A DNA stretch of 64,000 nt, from NCBI RefSeq assembly GCF_028640845.1, contig NC_080539.1, positions 180,867,459-180,931,458 of the forward strand. The letters run 5' to 3'. The notes beneath the pieces are model-generated. The model saw only the letters and a program-made list of their open reading frames with translations. It was not told the origin of the DNA and ran no database searches. Position 1 is the stretch's first letter. Every line of letters begins with the position of its first letter. This document shows, one piece after another, positions 21,153-32,248 of the stretch. A program made the position numbers and the translations under genes. Source of the stretch: Ahaetulla prasina (Eukaryota; Chordata; Lepidosauria; Squamata; Colubridae).

Positions 21153-21907
21153 TGGGGAGGAACAGGCTCCAGCTCAACCCGACCAAGACAGAGTGGCTGT
21201 GGGTTCCGGCGTCCCGGTACAGCCAGCTTTCGCCATCGCTGACTGTTGGGGGTGAAGAACTGGCCCCCAGAGGAAGGGTGCGCAACTTGGGCGTGCTCCT
21301 GGACGATCGGCTGTCTTTAGAAGAACATCTGACGGCCGTCGCCAGGGGAGCATTTTATCAGGTTCGCCTGATTCGCCAGTTGCGCCCCTTCCTTGACCGG
21401 GACTCCTTACGCACGGTCACTCACGCCCTCGTTACCTCTCGCCTGGACTATTGCAATGCTCTCTACATGGGGCTCCCCTTGAAGAGCACCAGGAGGCTCC
21501 AGCTAGTCCAGAATGCGGCTGCGCGGGTAATAGAGGGAGCACCACGTTGCTCCCATATAACACCTATCCTGCGTGGCTTGCACTGGCTGCCGGTAGCCTT
21601 CTGGGTGCAATTCAAGGTGTTAGTGACCACCTTCAAAGCGCTCCATGGCTTAGGACCGGGGTATCTACGAGACCGCCTTCTGCCACTGATAGCCTCCCAA
21701 CGACCTGTGCGCTCCCACAGAGTGGGCCTGCTCAGGGTGCCGTCGACCAAACAATGTCGGTTGGCGGCCCCCAGAGGGAGAGCCTTCTCTGTGGCAGCAC
21801 CCGCTCTTTGGAACGAGTTACCTCCGGGGTTACGCCAACTCCCCGACCTCCGAACCTTCAAGCGGGAATTAAAAACTTTATTATTTAATCGTGCGGAACT
21901 AGCCTAA
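21150..21907 (+). pseudogene. L2 ORF2 C-terminal third
   Basis: The open frame (nominal start 21056 in upstream host sequence) contains the L2 post-RT blocks in order: VRNLGVLLDDRLSLEEHLTA, LRTVTHALVTSRLDYCNALY, RRLQLVQNAAARVIEGAPRC, LHWLPVAFWVQFKVLVTTFK and FSVAAPALWNELPPGL, ending FKRELKTLLFNRAELA and a stop. The RT palm is absent, so it cannot transpose. The frame itself is undamaged, which suggests a fairly recent insertion. Confidence 0.8.
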
Positions 21908-22132
21908 ATGTATTTTAAATGTATTTTAATTATAGCTTTTAAATTTTAAAGGGTTTTATGTCGGCTTTGACCGTTTTAGCAATCTGGCCAATTAATATAT
22001 TTGTTTTAAATGTTTTTAAATCCGTTATTTATATTATGTGTATTTGTGTATTTTTAATATGGCTGTACACCGCCCTGAGTCCTTCGGGAGAAGGGCGGTA
22101 TAGAAATTGGATTAATAAATAAATAAATAAAT
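21150..22132 (+). mobile_element. L2 LINE, 5'-truncated, nested in Rex1-like copy
   Basis: L2 sequence begins at WMGRNRLQLNPTKTEWLW, downstream of the RT catalytic box, and runs through the C-terminal part to the 3' UTR. It ends with the hairpin CCGCCCTGAGTCCTTCGGGA (22070-22089) and an AAATAAATAAAT tail. About one third of ORF2 remains. Confidence 0.8.
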
Positions 22133-22365
22133 AAGTGTACATAAAAAGAAAAGATACATTCGTTAAGAATCATGAAGTACAACACTTAATGATAGTCATA
22201 CGGTACAAATAAGCAGTCAAATCATACTAGAAAAAAATCAATATAAATCGTAAGGATACAGCAACAAATTACAGTCATACAGTTATTAGTAGGAGATGGG
22301 TGATAGGAACGATGAGAAGATTAATATAATAGCGATGCAGACTTAGTGAATTATGCAAAACTTAC
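22133..22365 (-). mobile_element. Rex1-like LINE 3' end, right part
   Basis: Continues the copy from 21017-21118: AAAGAAAAGATACATTCG, AGTACAACACTTAATG, AAATCGTAAGGATAC and GATGAGAAGATTAATA match 16200-16360 in order. Confidence 0.75.
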
Positions 22366-23684
22366 CACTTATGCAAACTACTGCACTTTGAAATTAAAAA
22401 TTAATATATCTTGGATAATATATTCATTTTAACAGTGGCTGTTAACTCTAACCAGGAGAGTTATAAATTTTTCCACCTTTCAAAGTCTTTGATATTTCTT
22501 ACTTACAATACAATTTCAAACTTACAATAACACGATTAAAATCAGAATAAAATATATAGGCTCTTGCGAGAACGTTAATTCCGATTTTAACCATATTATT
22601 TTAAGTTTGATACAAAATGCCTGCATCTACCACTGTTCATCTTTTAATTGTACTGTTTAAACTTATTAAATATTAAATGCATCAATTTCTATCTACGTTG
22701 TCCTCTGTCCTCCAGCGTTGTGATTTAATGTGCAGAAAGAAATAGCATTAGCCAGGCTTAAATTTATAAATTCTGGCTCATTTGGGTACATTTCCCAATA
22801 ATTCTAAATTCAAAGTGTTCTCTAAAAACCCTTTATGACAAACATTACCAAGATAACAGTACATTAAAGTTGTAGTTCAATCCATTTTAAATATTTTAGT
22901 CTTTGTAAAAATCACAAAACATATTTATAGTAAAGAACTCAAAATATATATTCTTTAAGGGGAATCAGGCAAGATTTTTGGAAGAAGAAAATAAGAATTT
23001 TCAAAAAGTTGATGATTTAAAGTAATTTGAGTTTTAATCTATCTGCTATAAAAACAAAGGCTGACAGTTTGGAGAATGTCTACAGTTTACAATCATTAAT
23101 TATGTTTTGTTATTGAGTTAATCACTGAAAATGCAGGAACCGTATCCAACATTCTCGGAGCACTGTGGGAAAAATTAAATTACTAAAATATAAAAGAAGA
23201 TTCTATTAAGCCAATAATACCTTTGTTAAGACTGAACTGAAACAAAAATTTAATCATTCTTTTTTTGTAGTATGTAGAGAATGTTTGCCAATCCATCTCG
23301 TACTGTAAATGGTAGAACTTTGAACCAAGGTTGGATCCAGCTAAAACTTTAAAACAAAAACTTCATTAGGCATGAAATTCTGGTTATTTTCTTTCATATT
23401 TCTGTCACTTTATCTTTTATTTCATTGTCATTCTCATAATGTCAAGATAACCTTGTTGTCAGAACTTGAATATACAAAGGAAATCTTGGACACATTGACT
23501 TGTTTTGTTGTTGAAACAAACTGAAAAATATATCAGGAAAGTAGGTATAGTAAATATATCAAGAAAGTGGGTATACAAAGTTATTTCATATAAAAAGTTA
23601 TTTCTCTCTTTACTCAGAGATACCTTGATGCTACTATAGAAAACGCTTTTTTTCTACTGCCAAAATCCGTGCATATACATTAAA
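22366..23684. other. Unique AT-rich sequence
   Basis: No gene or repeat is recognised in about 1.3 kb. Confidence 0.4.
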
Positions 23685-24200
23685 TACTAGGACCGTGATG
23701 GCGAACCTATGGCACATGGGCCACAGTTGGCACTCAGGCCCTCTCTGTGGGCACGCGTTGCTGCGCCCTGAGACATTGGCCCAACCCAGCTGTGGCCGAC
23801 GCCAACCTCGCTAACACGAGGGCTGGTGGGGTGGGAATGGAATCCGGGAGGAGGGTACAATGGAAAGGGGGACATGCCCGCAGCTGAGGAGCAAGCATGA
23901 AGTACGGCGGTGGCTTCCCCCTCCTTCTCCTCACTCGATCCCCTGACTGGCTGTTGTGGGACCGGGGGGGTGCACACAAGTGGGAATATTCTCAAGTGAG
24001 TGGCCAGGCTCGGCCAAAGTGCAGTGAAAGTGCATGTGGGCAGGTTGACAGCTGATGGGTGAACGTCTTTGGTGAGGGTGCTTTGGCTTTTTCCAAGCCT
24101 GATCCACAGGTTGGTGTGTGAGGTTCGGCAGGGCCAGCCCCCTTTTCCTGCTGCCCTGAGCTTCTTTACCTCTCCAGCTGAGCGGTGCCACCAGCAGCAT

Positions 24201-24432
24201 TGAAGTGTGAAGGGCCTGGCTCCACAGTGCTTCCTCACTCAGTTGAAGGCTTCATTCAGCCTTCAAACAGTAAGGCTGGCCGTGGAATCGGAAGTGGCCG
24301 GGTGCAGGAACCAATGCTGTCAATGGCCCTGGTGCGCTGCTTGCTTGCATGTGCCAGCCTTACTGTATGAAGGCTGAACAAAGCCTTCAACTGAGCAAGG
24401 AAGCACTGAGAGACCAGGCCCTTCACACTCAC
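24201..24432. repeat. About 80-bp long inverted repeat
   Basis: The left arm 24203-24280 (GTGTGAAGGGCCTGGCTC ... CAGTAAGGCTGG) and the right arm 24354-24432 are reverse complements with a few mismatches, separated by about 73 bp. ORFs on both strands across it are shadows of the same sequence. The repeat lies inside the hAT element but its origin is unknown. Confidence 0.7.
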
Positions 24433-24681
24433 ATCCAGCCCACCGGATTTCGCTGCACTGGGGCAGGAATGAGACCCTGTCCAGCAGAACCCACTGCCGC
24501 TTGGGCGAGGAGGACAACAACAAAGACAAGGAGAAGAATGGTGAGGTTTCGCGCCAGCTGGCAGGAAGGTCAGGAGGGGCTGGCTGGCTGGTTGGGGAGG
24601 GGGCAATCATGGTACTTAGGTGGCTGCCACCACCAGCAGCCTGCATGCCTCAACTGAAGCTGGAATTCACCGTGTCAGGGG

Positions 24682-26250
24682 AGAAATCGTCCAGTCTCCA
24701 ACCTTCGCTTTGTTGCGAAGGTTGTAGAGAGTGCTGTGGCGCGACAGCTACCCCAATACCTGGATGAATCCGTCTATCTAGACCCGTTCCAGTCCGGCTT
24801 CCGACCCGGATACAGCACGGAGACAGCTTTGGTCGCATTGGTGGATGATCTCTGGAGGGCCAGAGACAGGGGTTATTCCTCTGCCCTGGTCCTATTAGAT
24901 CTCTCAGCGGCTTTTGATACCATCGACCATGGTATCTTGCTGCGCCGGTTGGGGGGATTGGGAGTGGGAGGCACCGTGTATCGGTGGTTCTCCTCCTATC
25001 TCTCTGACCGGTCGCAGACGGTGTTGACAGGGGGGCAGAGGTCGACCGCGAGGTGCCTCACTTGTGGGGTGCCGCAGGGGTCGATTCTCTCGCCCCTTCT
25101 GTTCAACATCTATATGAAGCCGTTGGGCGAGATCATCAGTGGCTTCGGGGTGAGATATCAGCAGTACGCTGATGACACCCAGCTGTACTTTTCCACCCCG
25201 GGCCACCCCAATGAAGTTGTTGAAGTGCTGTCCCGGTGTTTGGAGGCCGTACGGGTCTGGATGGGGAGAAACAGGCTCAAGCTTAATCCCTCCAAGACGG
25301 AGTGGCTGTGGATGCCGGCATCCCGATTCAGTCAGCTGCAGCCGCAGCTGACTGTTGGAGGCGAGTTATTGGCCCCAAAGGATAGGGTGCGCAACTTAGG
25401 TGTCCTCCTGGATGAACGGCTGTCGTTTGAAGATCATTTGACGGCCGTCTCCAGGAGGGCCTTCCACCAGGTTCGCCTGGTTCGGCAGTTGCGCCCCTTC
25501 CTTGATCGGGATGCCTTGTGCACAGTCACTCACGCGCTCGTTACCTCTCGCTTGGATTATTGTAATGCTCTCTACATGGGGCTCCCCTTGAGGTGCACTC
25601 GGAGGCTTCAGTTAGTCCAGAATGCAGCTGCGCGGGTGATAGAGGGAGCTACTCGTAGCTCCCACGTAACACCACTCCTGCGCAGACTGCACTGGCTACC
25701 TGTGGCCTTTCGAGTGCACTTTAAGGTTTTGGTTACGACCTTTAAAGCGCTCCATGGCTTAGGGCCTGGGTACTTACGGGACCGCCTGCTGTTACCTCAT
25801 GCCTCCCACCGACCCGTACGCTCTCACAGAGAGGGACTTCTCAGGGTGCCGTCCGCCAAGCAATGCCGGCTGGCGGCCCCCAGGGGAAGGTCCTTCTCTG
25901 TGGGGGCTCCCACACTCTGGAACGAGCTTCCCCCGGGTTTACGCCAAATACCTGACCTTCGGACCTTCCGCCGCGAACTGAAGACACATCTTTTCATTCG
26001 CGCGGGGCTGGCTTGAATTTTATTGGTCTTTTAAATTTTCTTAAATTTTTAATATCAATTTTAAATGGGATTTTAGTTTTTTATATATTTTAAAGTTTCG
26101 GGCTAATTATAATAAGTTTTTTAATTTACATTTTAAATTGTACATTGTATTGTCTTTTTTACTTCTGCCTGTACACTGCCCTGAGTCCTTCGGGAGAAGG
26201 GCGGTATAAAAGTCAAATAAAATAAATAAATAAATAAATAAATAAATGAG
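24682..26250 (+). mobile_element. L2 LINE, 5'-truncated, with long intact ORF2 fragment
   Basis: L2 similarity begins at about 24682 (GTCCAGTCTCCAACCTTCGC, shared with 36639 and 40289). It carries ORF2 from the RT domain to the end, then a 3' UTR, the hairpin near 26176-26204 and an AAAT tail (26217-26247). It is inserted within the hAT element, so it is younger than it. Confidence 0.85.
24736..26016 (+). pseudogene. L2 reverse transcriptase, N-terminally truncated
   Basis: A 426-codon open frame with no stop. RT motifs in order: FQSGFRPGYSTETALVALVD, VLLDLSAAFDTIDHGILLRR with catalytic Asp55, GVPQGSILSPLLFNIYMKPL, and YADDTQLYFS with the YADD box at residues 144-147. The L2-type thumb and C-terminal blocks follow (LDYCNALYMGLP, LQLVQNAAARVI, LHWLPVAFRVHFKVLVTTFK, TLWNELPPGL). 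The apurinic-like endonuclease domain and the N-terminal RT are missing, so it cannot mobilise itself. The nominal Met is internal to the ancestral ORF2. All visible catalytic Asp residues remain. Confidence 0.85.
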
Positions 26251-27917
26251 AGGCCCTGCTGTTCTGCAGGGCCTGCCACTGCTTATGTGGGGAGGACGAG
26301 GAGAAAAACGGCTGCTCAGTTGGGTCTTCCCCCCCACACCATTGCCAGCAGCTTGAGTACCCCGACTAAAACAAGGAACACCAACTTGCTCACTCTCATA
26401 CACACACACACAGTTTGGAGAGCCCCCTTCCTCTCTGTCTGTCTCGCTGTGGCAGCAGTTGCGGCGCTTCAGTGCCTGGCTGGTAAGGGCACTCAGGTAA
26501 GCCAGTGCAGGGCATTGGGGAGCAACTCTACACCTCCTTGCCTTGCTTCGTACTCAACCTCCCCCCCTCACTGCTCAGGTATCACCTGTGCCATTGCCAG
26601 TAATTTGAGTGCCCTGGCTGAAGTACGGATTGCTCTCTCTCCCATACATACACACAAGACACAATTGGATTGCTCTCTTGATCTCGATCTCTCTCTCTCT
26701 CTCTCTTTCTCATCCCATTTGTATGCAAGCTTGCTCCAAGGGAGATCTCATTAAGTAGTTAAATGGAAAGTAGTGGGGGGGGAGCAGCAGGAGACCAGCA
26801 AATAATTTTCACACCGAGAATAAAAGTTTCTGGGACACCGACTGTCTGCAAAACAGGATGGGTGCCTGAATCCGCATGATATTATAGCACCCAGGAGCGT
26901 CCATTCTTGGCACGAAAATCATTTCCCAGTCAAATCTCATCTCCCTTCCTCAACAGCAAAGAAACAGAGAAACAAGAGAGGAGACAGATGTTTGCAAGTC
27001 CTTGTGGCAGGAAGGGAGGGAGAAGCATAAGGTATCTTAGTGGGTTGTGGGAGGCTTGAGGGCCTATTCTATCACTAGGCCTCCCATGGCCTTCCCCATC
27101 CTGAGATACTTCATGTGCACATTGGTATTCTTGAATTGTGAGCTCTTAGGAGTGTGTTGTGTGTTGCAAAAAGCTATTTCCAGTGGGGAAAACAGGACAA
27201 AGCAAGTGGGGGAAAATAGTTTCCTTTGCTATATTTCCAGTCTGAATTAGACCATGGCAGGAAAGCCCTTTTAAGGATTATGTATTAATAGAAAAGCAAC
27301 TAACTTACTTCTGTTCTTAAATGCTAAAACTGTTGCACATCAAAAACAGAGGAGCTCTGATCAACTGTCAGAGCCATCATTTTGAGTTTTGTTGTACTGT
27401 AGTCTGTGGATGTCCCCATGAAATGCAAGCACAGGATAAACTGACTTGGTTTGTTCTCAGTCTTTTAAGTGGCCACAAACTACTAGCAAAAGTGGCATTT
27501 GATCACAAGGTGAGGAGGCATCAAAAAATGTTCCCCCTTTTGCATTTGATCACCCAAGAAGGGACAGGAAAGATAAAGAAAAAGAAGGAAAGAGGGGAAG
27601 GAAGAAGAAAGAATGAAGAAAAAAGAAGGGAAGGAAGGAAGGAGATTATAACGAGAGAGAATGAGAGAGAATGAAGGTTTGAGGCACTTGACCACCAGCA
27701 GCCCTGCTGCCTTTTGCCATCCTCTTGTCCTCTCCTCCTGACCACTCCTGGTGGTCTACCATCCTATCACTGAGGATGCTTTGGTTACAAAGCCAGGTTT
27801 CCTCATAAAGAGAGGGAGTGGATCTCCCTCTGACTCACATACTTTGGCTCCCGCACACACGAGCAACCTGGCCCAGGAGAGCGAGCACAGCAGCAATTGG
27901 AGCTGGCTAGGCCCACC
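26251..27917. other. Interior of the hAT element, no gene
   Basis: This part holds two loose copies of a segment containing CCATTGCCAG..TTGAGT..CC and CTCATACACACAC (26336-26410 and 26590-26655), a CT run near 26690-26710 and a purine-rich stretch at 27560-27675. No convincing coding sequence is seen. Confidence 0.45.
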
Positions 27918-28150
27918 ACACCCAACATATCTATTTGTCTGCGCAGGGCTGGATTAGGTTTTTTAAATTTTTTAAATTTAGATTTTAAATGGGTTTTTAT
28001 ATATATTGTTTTAATTATCGGGCTATATTTAAAAAGTTTTTTAACGGACATTTTATCTTGTATTTATATGTATTTTATCTGCCTGTGAACCGCCCTGAGT
28101 CCCTAGGGAGATAGGGCGGTATACAAATTTGAATAAACTAAACTAACTAA
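27918..28150 (+). mobile_element. L2 LINE 3' end, short copy
   Basis: Begins at the last codons of ORF2 (YLFVCAGLD then stop, compare HLFIRAGLA at 26013) and continues into the 3' UTR with CCGCCCTGAGTCCCTAGGGA (28090-28109) and an AATAAACTAAACTAACT tail. Its tail and hairpin loop differ from the other L2 copies here, so it belongs to another subfamily. Confidence 0.75.
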
Positions 28151-28190
28151 ACTGGCCCCCGAAGTCAACCACAATCCTGATGCGGCCCTC

Positions 28191-28705
28191 TGTTGTGTTT
28201 GCGCCCCCCAAGCCGGGCCCCCTGCCAGAAAGTGACTTGGAAAGTGAGGGGGAAGGGCCATCAGACTTACCTCGGGAGCACCGGCTTCCCTGGCTCAGCT
28301 CCAGGAGCCAGAGGCAGGCCAGGTGGAGGAGATAACGAGGTCTCCGTCCCCTGACTCTTTCCCCCTGGCCACGCCTCCAGACCCAGCTGATGGCAATCAG
28401 GCCTGGCTGGACCCAAGGTTGCGTAGGCAGGAGAGGCGGGAACAACAGAAGCAGGGGTGGGGCAGGCCTAGGAAGTGCTGAGTCATGGACCCACACCCCA
28501 CAGGATATAAAAGTAGCAAGGGCTGCTATGCCTCTTCATAGCAGGCAAATCAACTGTTTGACTAGAGCTGAAGTACTGTTTGTTGACTCATCGGCATCAA
28601 GGGAGATAACAGAGACACTTGGCAGACACTCGCTAGCTTGCTGCCAGAGCTGATAGTGCCAGCTAATTAAGTCATCGCTCTGATGGAGGCGAGGGGAACA
28701 GAACA
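28191..28705 (+). mobile_element. 515-bp solo LTR (copy 1)
   Basis: Starts TGTTGTGTTTGCGCC and ends GGGGAACAGAACA, so it has the TG...CA ends of an LTR. It is bounded by perfect 5-bp duplications CCCTC (28186-28190 and 28706-28710). It carries a TATA box (TATAAAAG, 28506-28513). The segment before the TATA box (TGGGGCAGGCCTAGGAAGTG, then CTGAGTCATGGA and CCCACACCCCACA) is shared with the LTR at 37429-37947. No internal retroviral or Gypsy genes are present. A 5-bp duplication fits Gypsy and some ERV classes, which I cannot separate. Confidence 0.85.
28506..28513 (+). promoter_or_regulatory. TATA box of solo LTR copy 1
   Basis: TATAAAAG lies 316 bp into the LTR, at the position equivalent to TATAAAGG in LTR copy 2. 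Confidence 0.6.
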
Positions 28706-28737
28706 CCCTCATTGAAATTGAGTTTGAAACCCCTGGA

Positions 28738-28842
28738 CTAACAGATGACCTGAGTGCTGCATGTGTTGCTCTCAAACTTACAAAGTATGAGCCAAGGTTA
28801 GAAAAATTATCAGTGTGCATACAACAGCAAAAGACACATTAA
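28738..28842 (+). pseudogene. hAT transposase C-terminal remnant
   Basis: A 34-codon stretch reads LTDDLSAACVALKLTKYEPR then LEKLSVCIQQQKTH and a stop. It resembles the C-terminus of Charlie-type hAT transposases (R.RLTDEHL...LRIA.....P....L). The rest of the transposase upstream has been lost or overwritten by insertions. It lies in sense orientation within the hAT element and close to its 3' end, as expected. Confidence 0.55.
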
Positions 28843-29107
28843 TCAAAAGCATGTGAAATGCAAACTTTTACCTTTCAATAAAAAGTTGTCTGATTCATTG
28901 AAACCTCTGTTATTGTGGGGTTTTTAGCGAAAAAACGTTAATCACCTATGAGCTGTACCTCATAATAAGAATAAATGAGAATAAATGAGAATAAAACCTC
29001 ATTATTCAGGTTAAATTACTGTGTTGGCACTTCATGATAAGTAAGTGGGTTTTGGGTTGCAGTTTGGTCACTCGGTCTCTAAAAGGTTTGCCATCACTGT
29101 ACTAGGG

Positions 29108-30845
29108 TCACAGTGTGCATGTTCAGACTTTACTTCTCACTTTGGTGATTCCTGAGAATACCATGGGTTGTCAAAAAAGAAGAAGCAAATGGACCATACA
29201 ACAATTCAATCCAGATGTTGGGATAGGTAGAAATAAAAAAAGAAACCAACAGCTAAGTGAGTAGACTTATGTGACACTTCACCTTTTTAAAAAAAAAAAA
29301 AGAATTCTCAAAAGCAATGAGCAGAGATGCAACTAGACTGACACCTTTTTTCAATATTCTAAGGTAAAATTTAATTGGAATATCTGAAATTTAATCTGGA
29401 TATTTGAACTCATCCAAGATTTGTAGGCTTTCCCTAACTGTGTTTCTGCCAAGCCGAAATCTTATGGGCTTTTCTCAATTGCCACATAGAATTATGAGTA
29501 ATCAGGATGACCTTATGAGAACAATTTGATAGGAACCCTAAAGGTTGCAGTAATAGAAGAGATTTCACTAAGACTGCATGCTTAGAGAATATCAATAGAA
29601 ACAGCAATAGTACAGAACATGCCAGGCAAGGATATAGCTTTGTGTATTTAGATGTCATCTTCATGGTATTTTATTATTTCTTGTCTATTTTCTATTATGC
29701 AATGTCTTTTTGTAATCTGTGACTGTCTCTGATACTGCAATGTTTTTAATACATTTTCTTCTGCAAAGATAATTCTGCTTCTGGTCAGCAGAAATATGGA
29801 TGTATTCTACTCTATGAGTCAGTTACTCTATTTCAGAAGGACCTTTGGAACCATTTACAATACAAACATAATTTAAGATAATATAAAAGCACAAGAGCCA
29901 CAAGACTTCATTGCAATTCCAGCAAGGCAGCAAATCTAAATAAAAAAGTAATTAAATAAATACATAACATTGTGATTAACTGTAGGCAAGTCTTTCAAGT
30001 GACTGCCTTTTCTACATCTAGAAAATACTTTTACGCTGGTCACAGCATAACAAAAGGCAGGGCCAGGATCAAACTTTTAGCACTGGCAACTTCCTGTTAA
30101 GAACAGAATTTCAAATTAACCTGCATTGTACTCCTGAGCTGAGGATGAATCTCAGGGTGAATACTATGTCTCCCTTGCTACTTGGAAGAATGGCAGAAAT
30201 TACCAAACTGAAACTTCCATCAAGCACCTTATATGCCATTCACAACACCCATTAGATAATCATTCTACTTGTGAACCCAGATTTTACATGACAGATCCTG
30301 AACTTCTGCCCTTCCGTCACTACAAACCTACTGGCATTAATGCTACTCATATCAACATCAGAAAGAAATTTGATATATCCTCTCATTAAAAAGGGAGAGA
30401 GCAAAGCATGGAGGGGAAGAGAGGCAAAAGGGAAATTTGGGGATATTTGTTGTTTTGCATATTCAACTTATTTTCACAGCATCTGGAACAATTACGCCTG
30501 AAGAAACCCACATCCTAAGCCACAAACTGAACCACCTGGACTTGCCTTTCATACAGGAAGACTTCCAATTTAATAACTTCCTTTAATATCTTCATCATTT
30601 GTTTAGTTGTCTTTAACTAACAAAATTGCAATGTCCTTCCAGAATTAGATTGTCATGAGCTGACAAATGCAAAAACTACATGGAACTTTTGCAAGATGGG
30701 TTCTAGCTTATTAAAGGAAGTGCTGGAGCTATTTAAATCAGTGGACTTTTTTGTTTTTTAAGATGAGACTTCTGAGTGGAAAATCTGATTTGGGATGGAA
30801 AAGGGAGAAAATAATGGATAATGTTATGTAGGGATATATCTTATA
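29108..30845. other. Unique sequence
   Basis: No gene or repeat is recognised. Confidence 0.4.
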
Positions 30846-30849
30846 ATAG

Positions 30850-31245
30850 GTAACACCACTTCTATTATTATTGTTATTGTTATTATTATAATATTTTTTT
30901 ATTCATTAAACATGAAGCTCAGTCAACTGAACATTGAAAAATGTAATATAAAAACCATTGACTGGTGCTAATGGTTGATACAGGTTGCTGCCAGCGTCCG
31001 AGGTATCTTCTTAACATATTATGTTCTGACTAGCGCAGTTTTTTGCAGTTCCGCTAGTATTATTGTAGGAAGCTGCAATTTCTTGATGTGTTTTGTAAAA
31101 TTCTTGGACATGGTACCAAGTGCTCTGATGACAATGTTTATGTTTCATCCATAACTATGTAGTTTCGATGGCCAGGTTGCGATATTTCATGATTTTTTCC
31201 AGTTCTTTTTCTTCAACTCTGGTGTTCCCTGGTACAGCGATATTA
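30850..31245 (-). pseudogene. R4-like LINE 3' end with restriction-like endonuclease remnant
   Basis: Translating the minus strand from about 31240 gives IAVPGNTRVEEKELEKIMKY then RNLAIE, followed after a frameshift by VIRALGTMSKNFTKHIKKLQ and ELQKTALVRT. These match the C-terminal restriction-like endonuclease region of R4-clade LINEs (D.A.PGD.R...KE.EK..KY.DL..E followed by V..ALG......F......). The equivalent of the catalytic Asp after PG is Asn here. The fragment is flanked by ATT/GTT-type trinucleotide tracts at 30862-30890 and 31241-31297. Related remnant: 56893-58520 on the plus strand. Confidence 0.65.
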
Positions 31246-31297
31246 TTATTATTACTATTATTGTTGTTATTATTATTACTGTTGTTATTATTATTAT
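31241..31297. repeat. ATT/GTT microsatellite
   Basis: Imperfect TTA/TTG trinucleotide array; the poly-Leu ORF across it is not a gene. Confidence 0.85.
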
Positions 31298-32245
31298 TCA
31301 ATTCACTGAGTAATTGGGATGATACATGCATCTTTTCAAAGTTGCAGTATCAGTCTTTTCGCTATAAGAGCATGGAGAATCTATTACTATATACAAAGTA
31401 ATATAAAGTAATTTTTTATTAATATTATTAAACTAATCCAAGAATGCAACTGCTATAATTCAGTCAGAAACATAGAAAGCATCAACACTTCCTAGGCCTG
31501 GCTAGGCTGTTCTTTTATAGACAGAACTTGAGCTCACAAGTTTCAGATACCATTTCCCAAGTTGGATCTTTTTTTTAAAAAAAAAGTCTCAATTAAACAA
31601 GCACATGAAAGGTTTAGAAATCACATTTCTAAAATTCTAGCATCCTATTATTTTAATTGAGAAATAAGCAGATGACCACTATTTTAGTAATGTCTAGACT
31701 ACTAATATGCTTAATGTCATCAACTGAATGCAAAGAATCAATTTGACAGGTAGGAGATGGAAGTCATAATATTATAGTAATTGGTATTTTTAACTTCTGT
31801 TAAAAAATATCCACAAAATAAACACACTTAGACAAGTTTGACAAATGCCATAATACATATAAAATGTAGTTCCACAATTCTTGATTTAATAATAAAAAAG
31901 CAATTCAAGTCATAAATAACCAAAACTGATTTACTTTGTTTGAGTTTACACCTACTAACTGATTAAATATTCTTTTATGCAAAATAATTTCATATAAATT
32001 AAAAAAAAAAAACCTGCATGTTAGCATCAGCACTAATTTAGAACTTCTTGCCAAATATTCTTATTTTCTATATGGGCCCACATGAGCTCAGCCTGCAGAT
32101 TATAACAGTCCAATTCAGACAAATCCTTACCTTAGTAATCAGTAGGACTTAATCATCAAACTTCTTCATGTTGCTGATCAGCCAGCAAACTACCACAACT
32201 GATTAATATAAATGAAGAGGGACATGTCACAACTACTACAAGAAA
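31298..32245. other. Unique AT-rich sequence
   Basis: No feature is recognised. Confidence 0.4.
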
Positions 32246-32248
32246 CAA

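Larger units (their letters stand above)
28151..28737 (-). mobile_element. MITE end fragment split by a solo LTR
   Basis: The segments 28151-28190 (GGCCCCCGAAGTCAACCACA ... GCGGCCCTC) and 28711-28737 (ATTGAAATTGAGTTTGAAAC) join across the LTR into the end of a common vertebrate MITE with the TIR pattern AGTTTGA..CCCCTG. The LTR at 28191-28705 lies between them. A possible relative is at 63567-63705. Confidence 0.55.
23693..29099 (+). mobile_element. 5.4-kb hAT element, degraded and filled with later insertions
   Basis: Terminal inverted repeats CCGTGATGGCGAACC (23693-23707) and GGTTTGCCATCACTG (29085-29099) are flanked by TACTAGGA (23685-23692) and TACTAGGG (29100-29107), an 8-bp target duplication with one mismatch. 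The 5' end (GATGGCGAACCTATGGCAC) is a widespread vertebrate hAT end. Inside, only a C-terminal transposase remnant (28738-28842) is recognisable. L2 copies (24682-26250, 27918-28150), a MITE part and a solo LTR (28191-28705) are nested within. The interior at 23710-24200 is G/C-richer than its surroundings. Confidence 0.75.

Noticed and set aside
23687..24657. Several overlapping ORFs on both strands with Pro/Ser/Cys-rich products
   Set aside because: They lie in G/C-richer hAT interior with a long inverted repeat, overlap each other on both strands, and show no domain.
28191..28705. LTR as part of a provirus with genes nearby
   Set aside because: The 5-bp duplications directly flank a single LTR on both sides, so no internal region remains.
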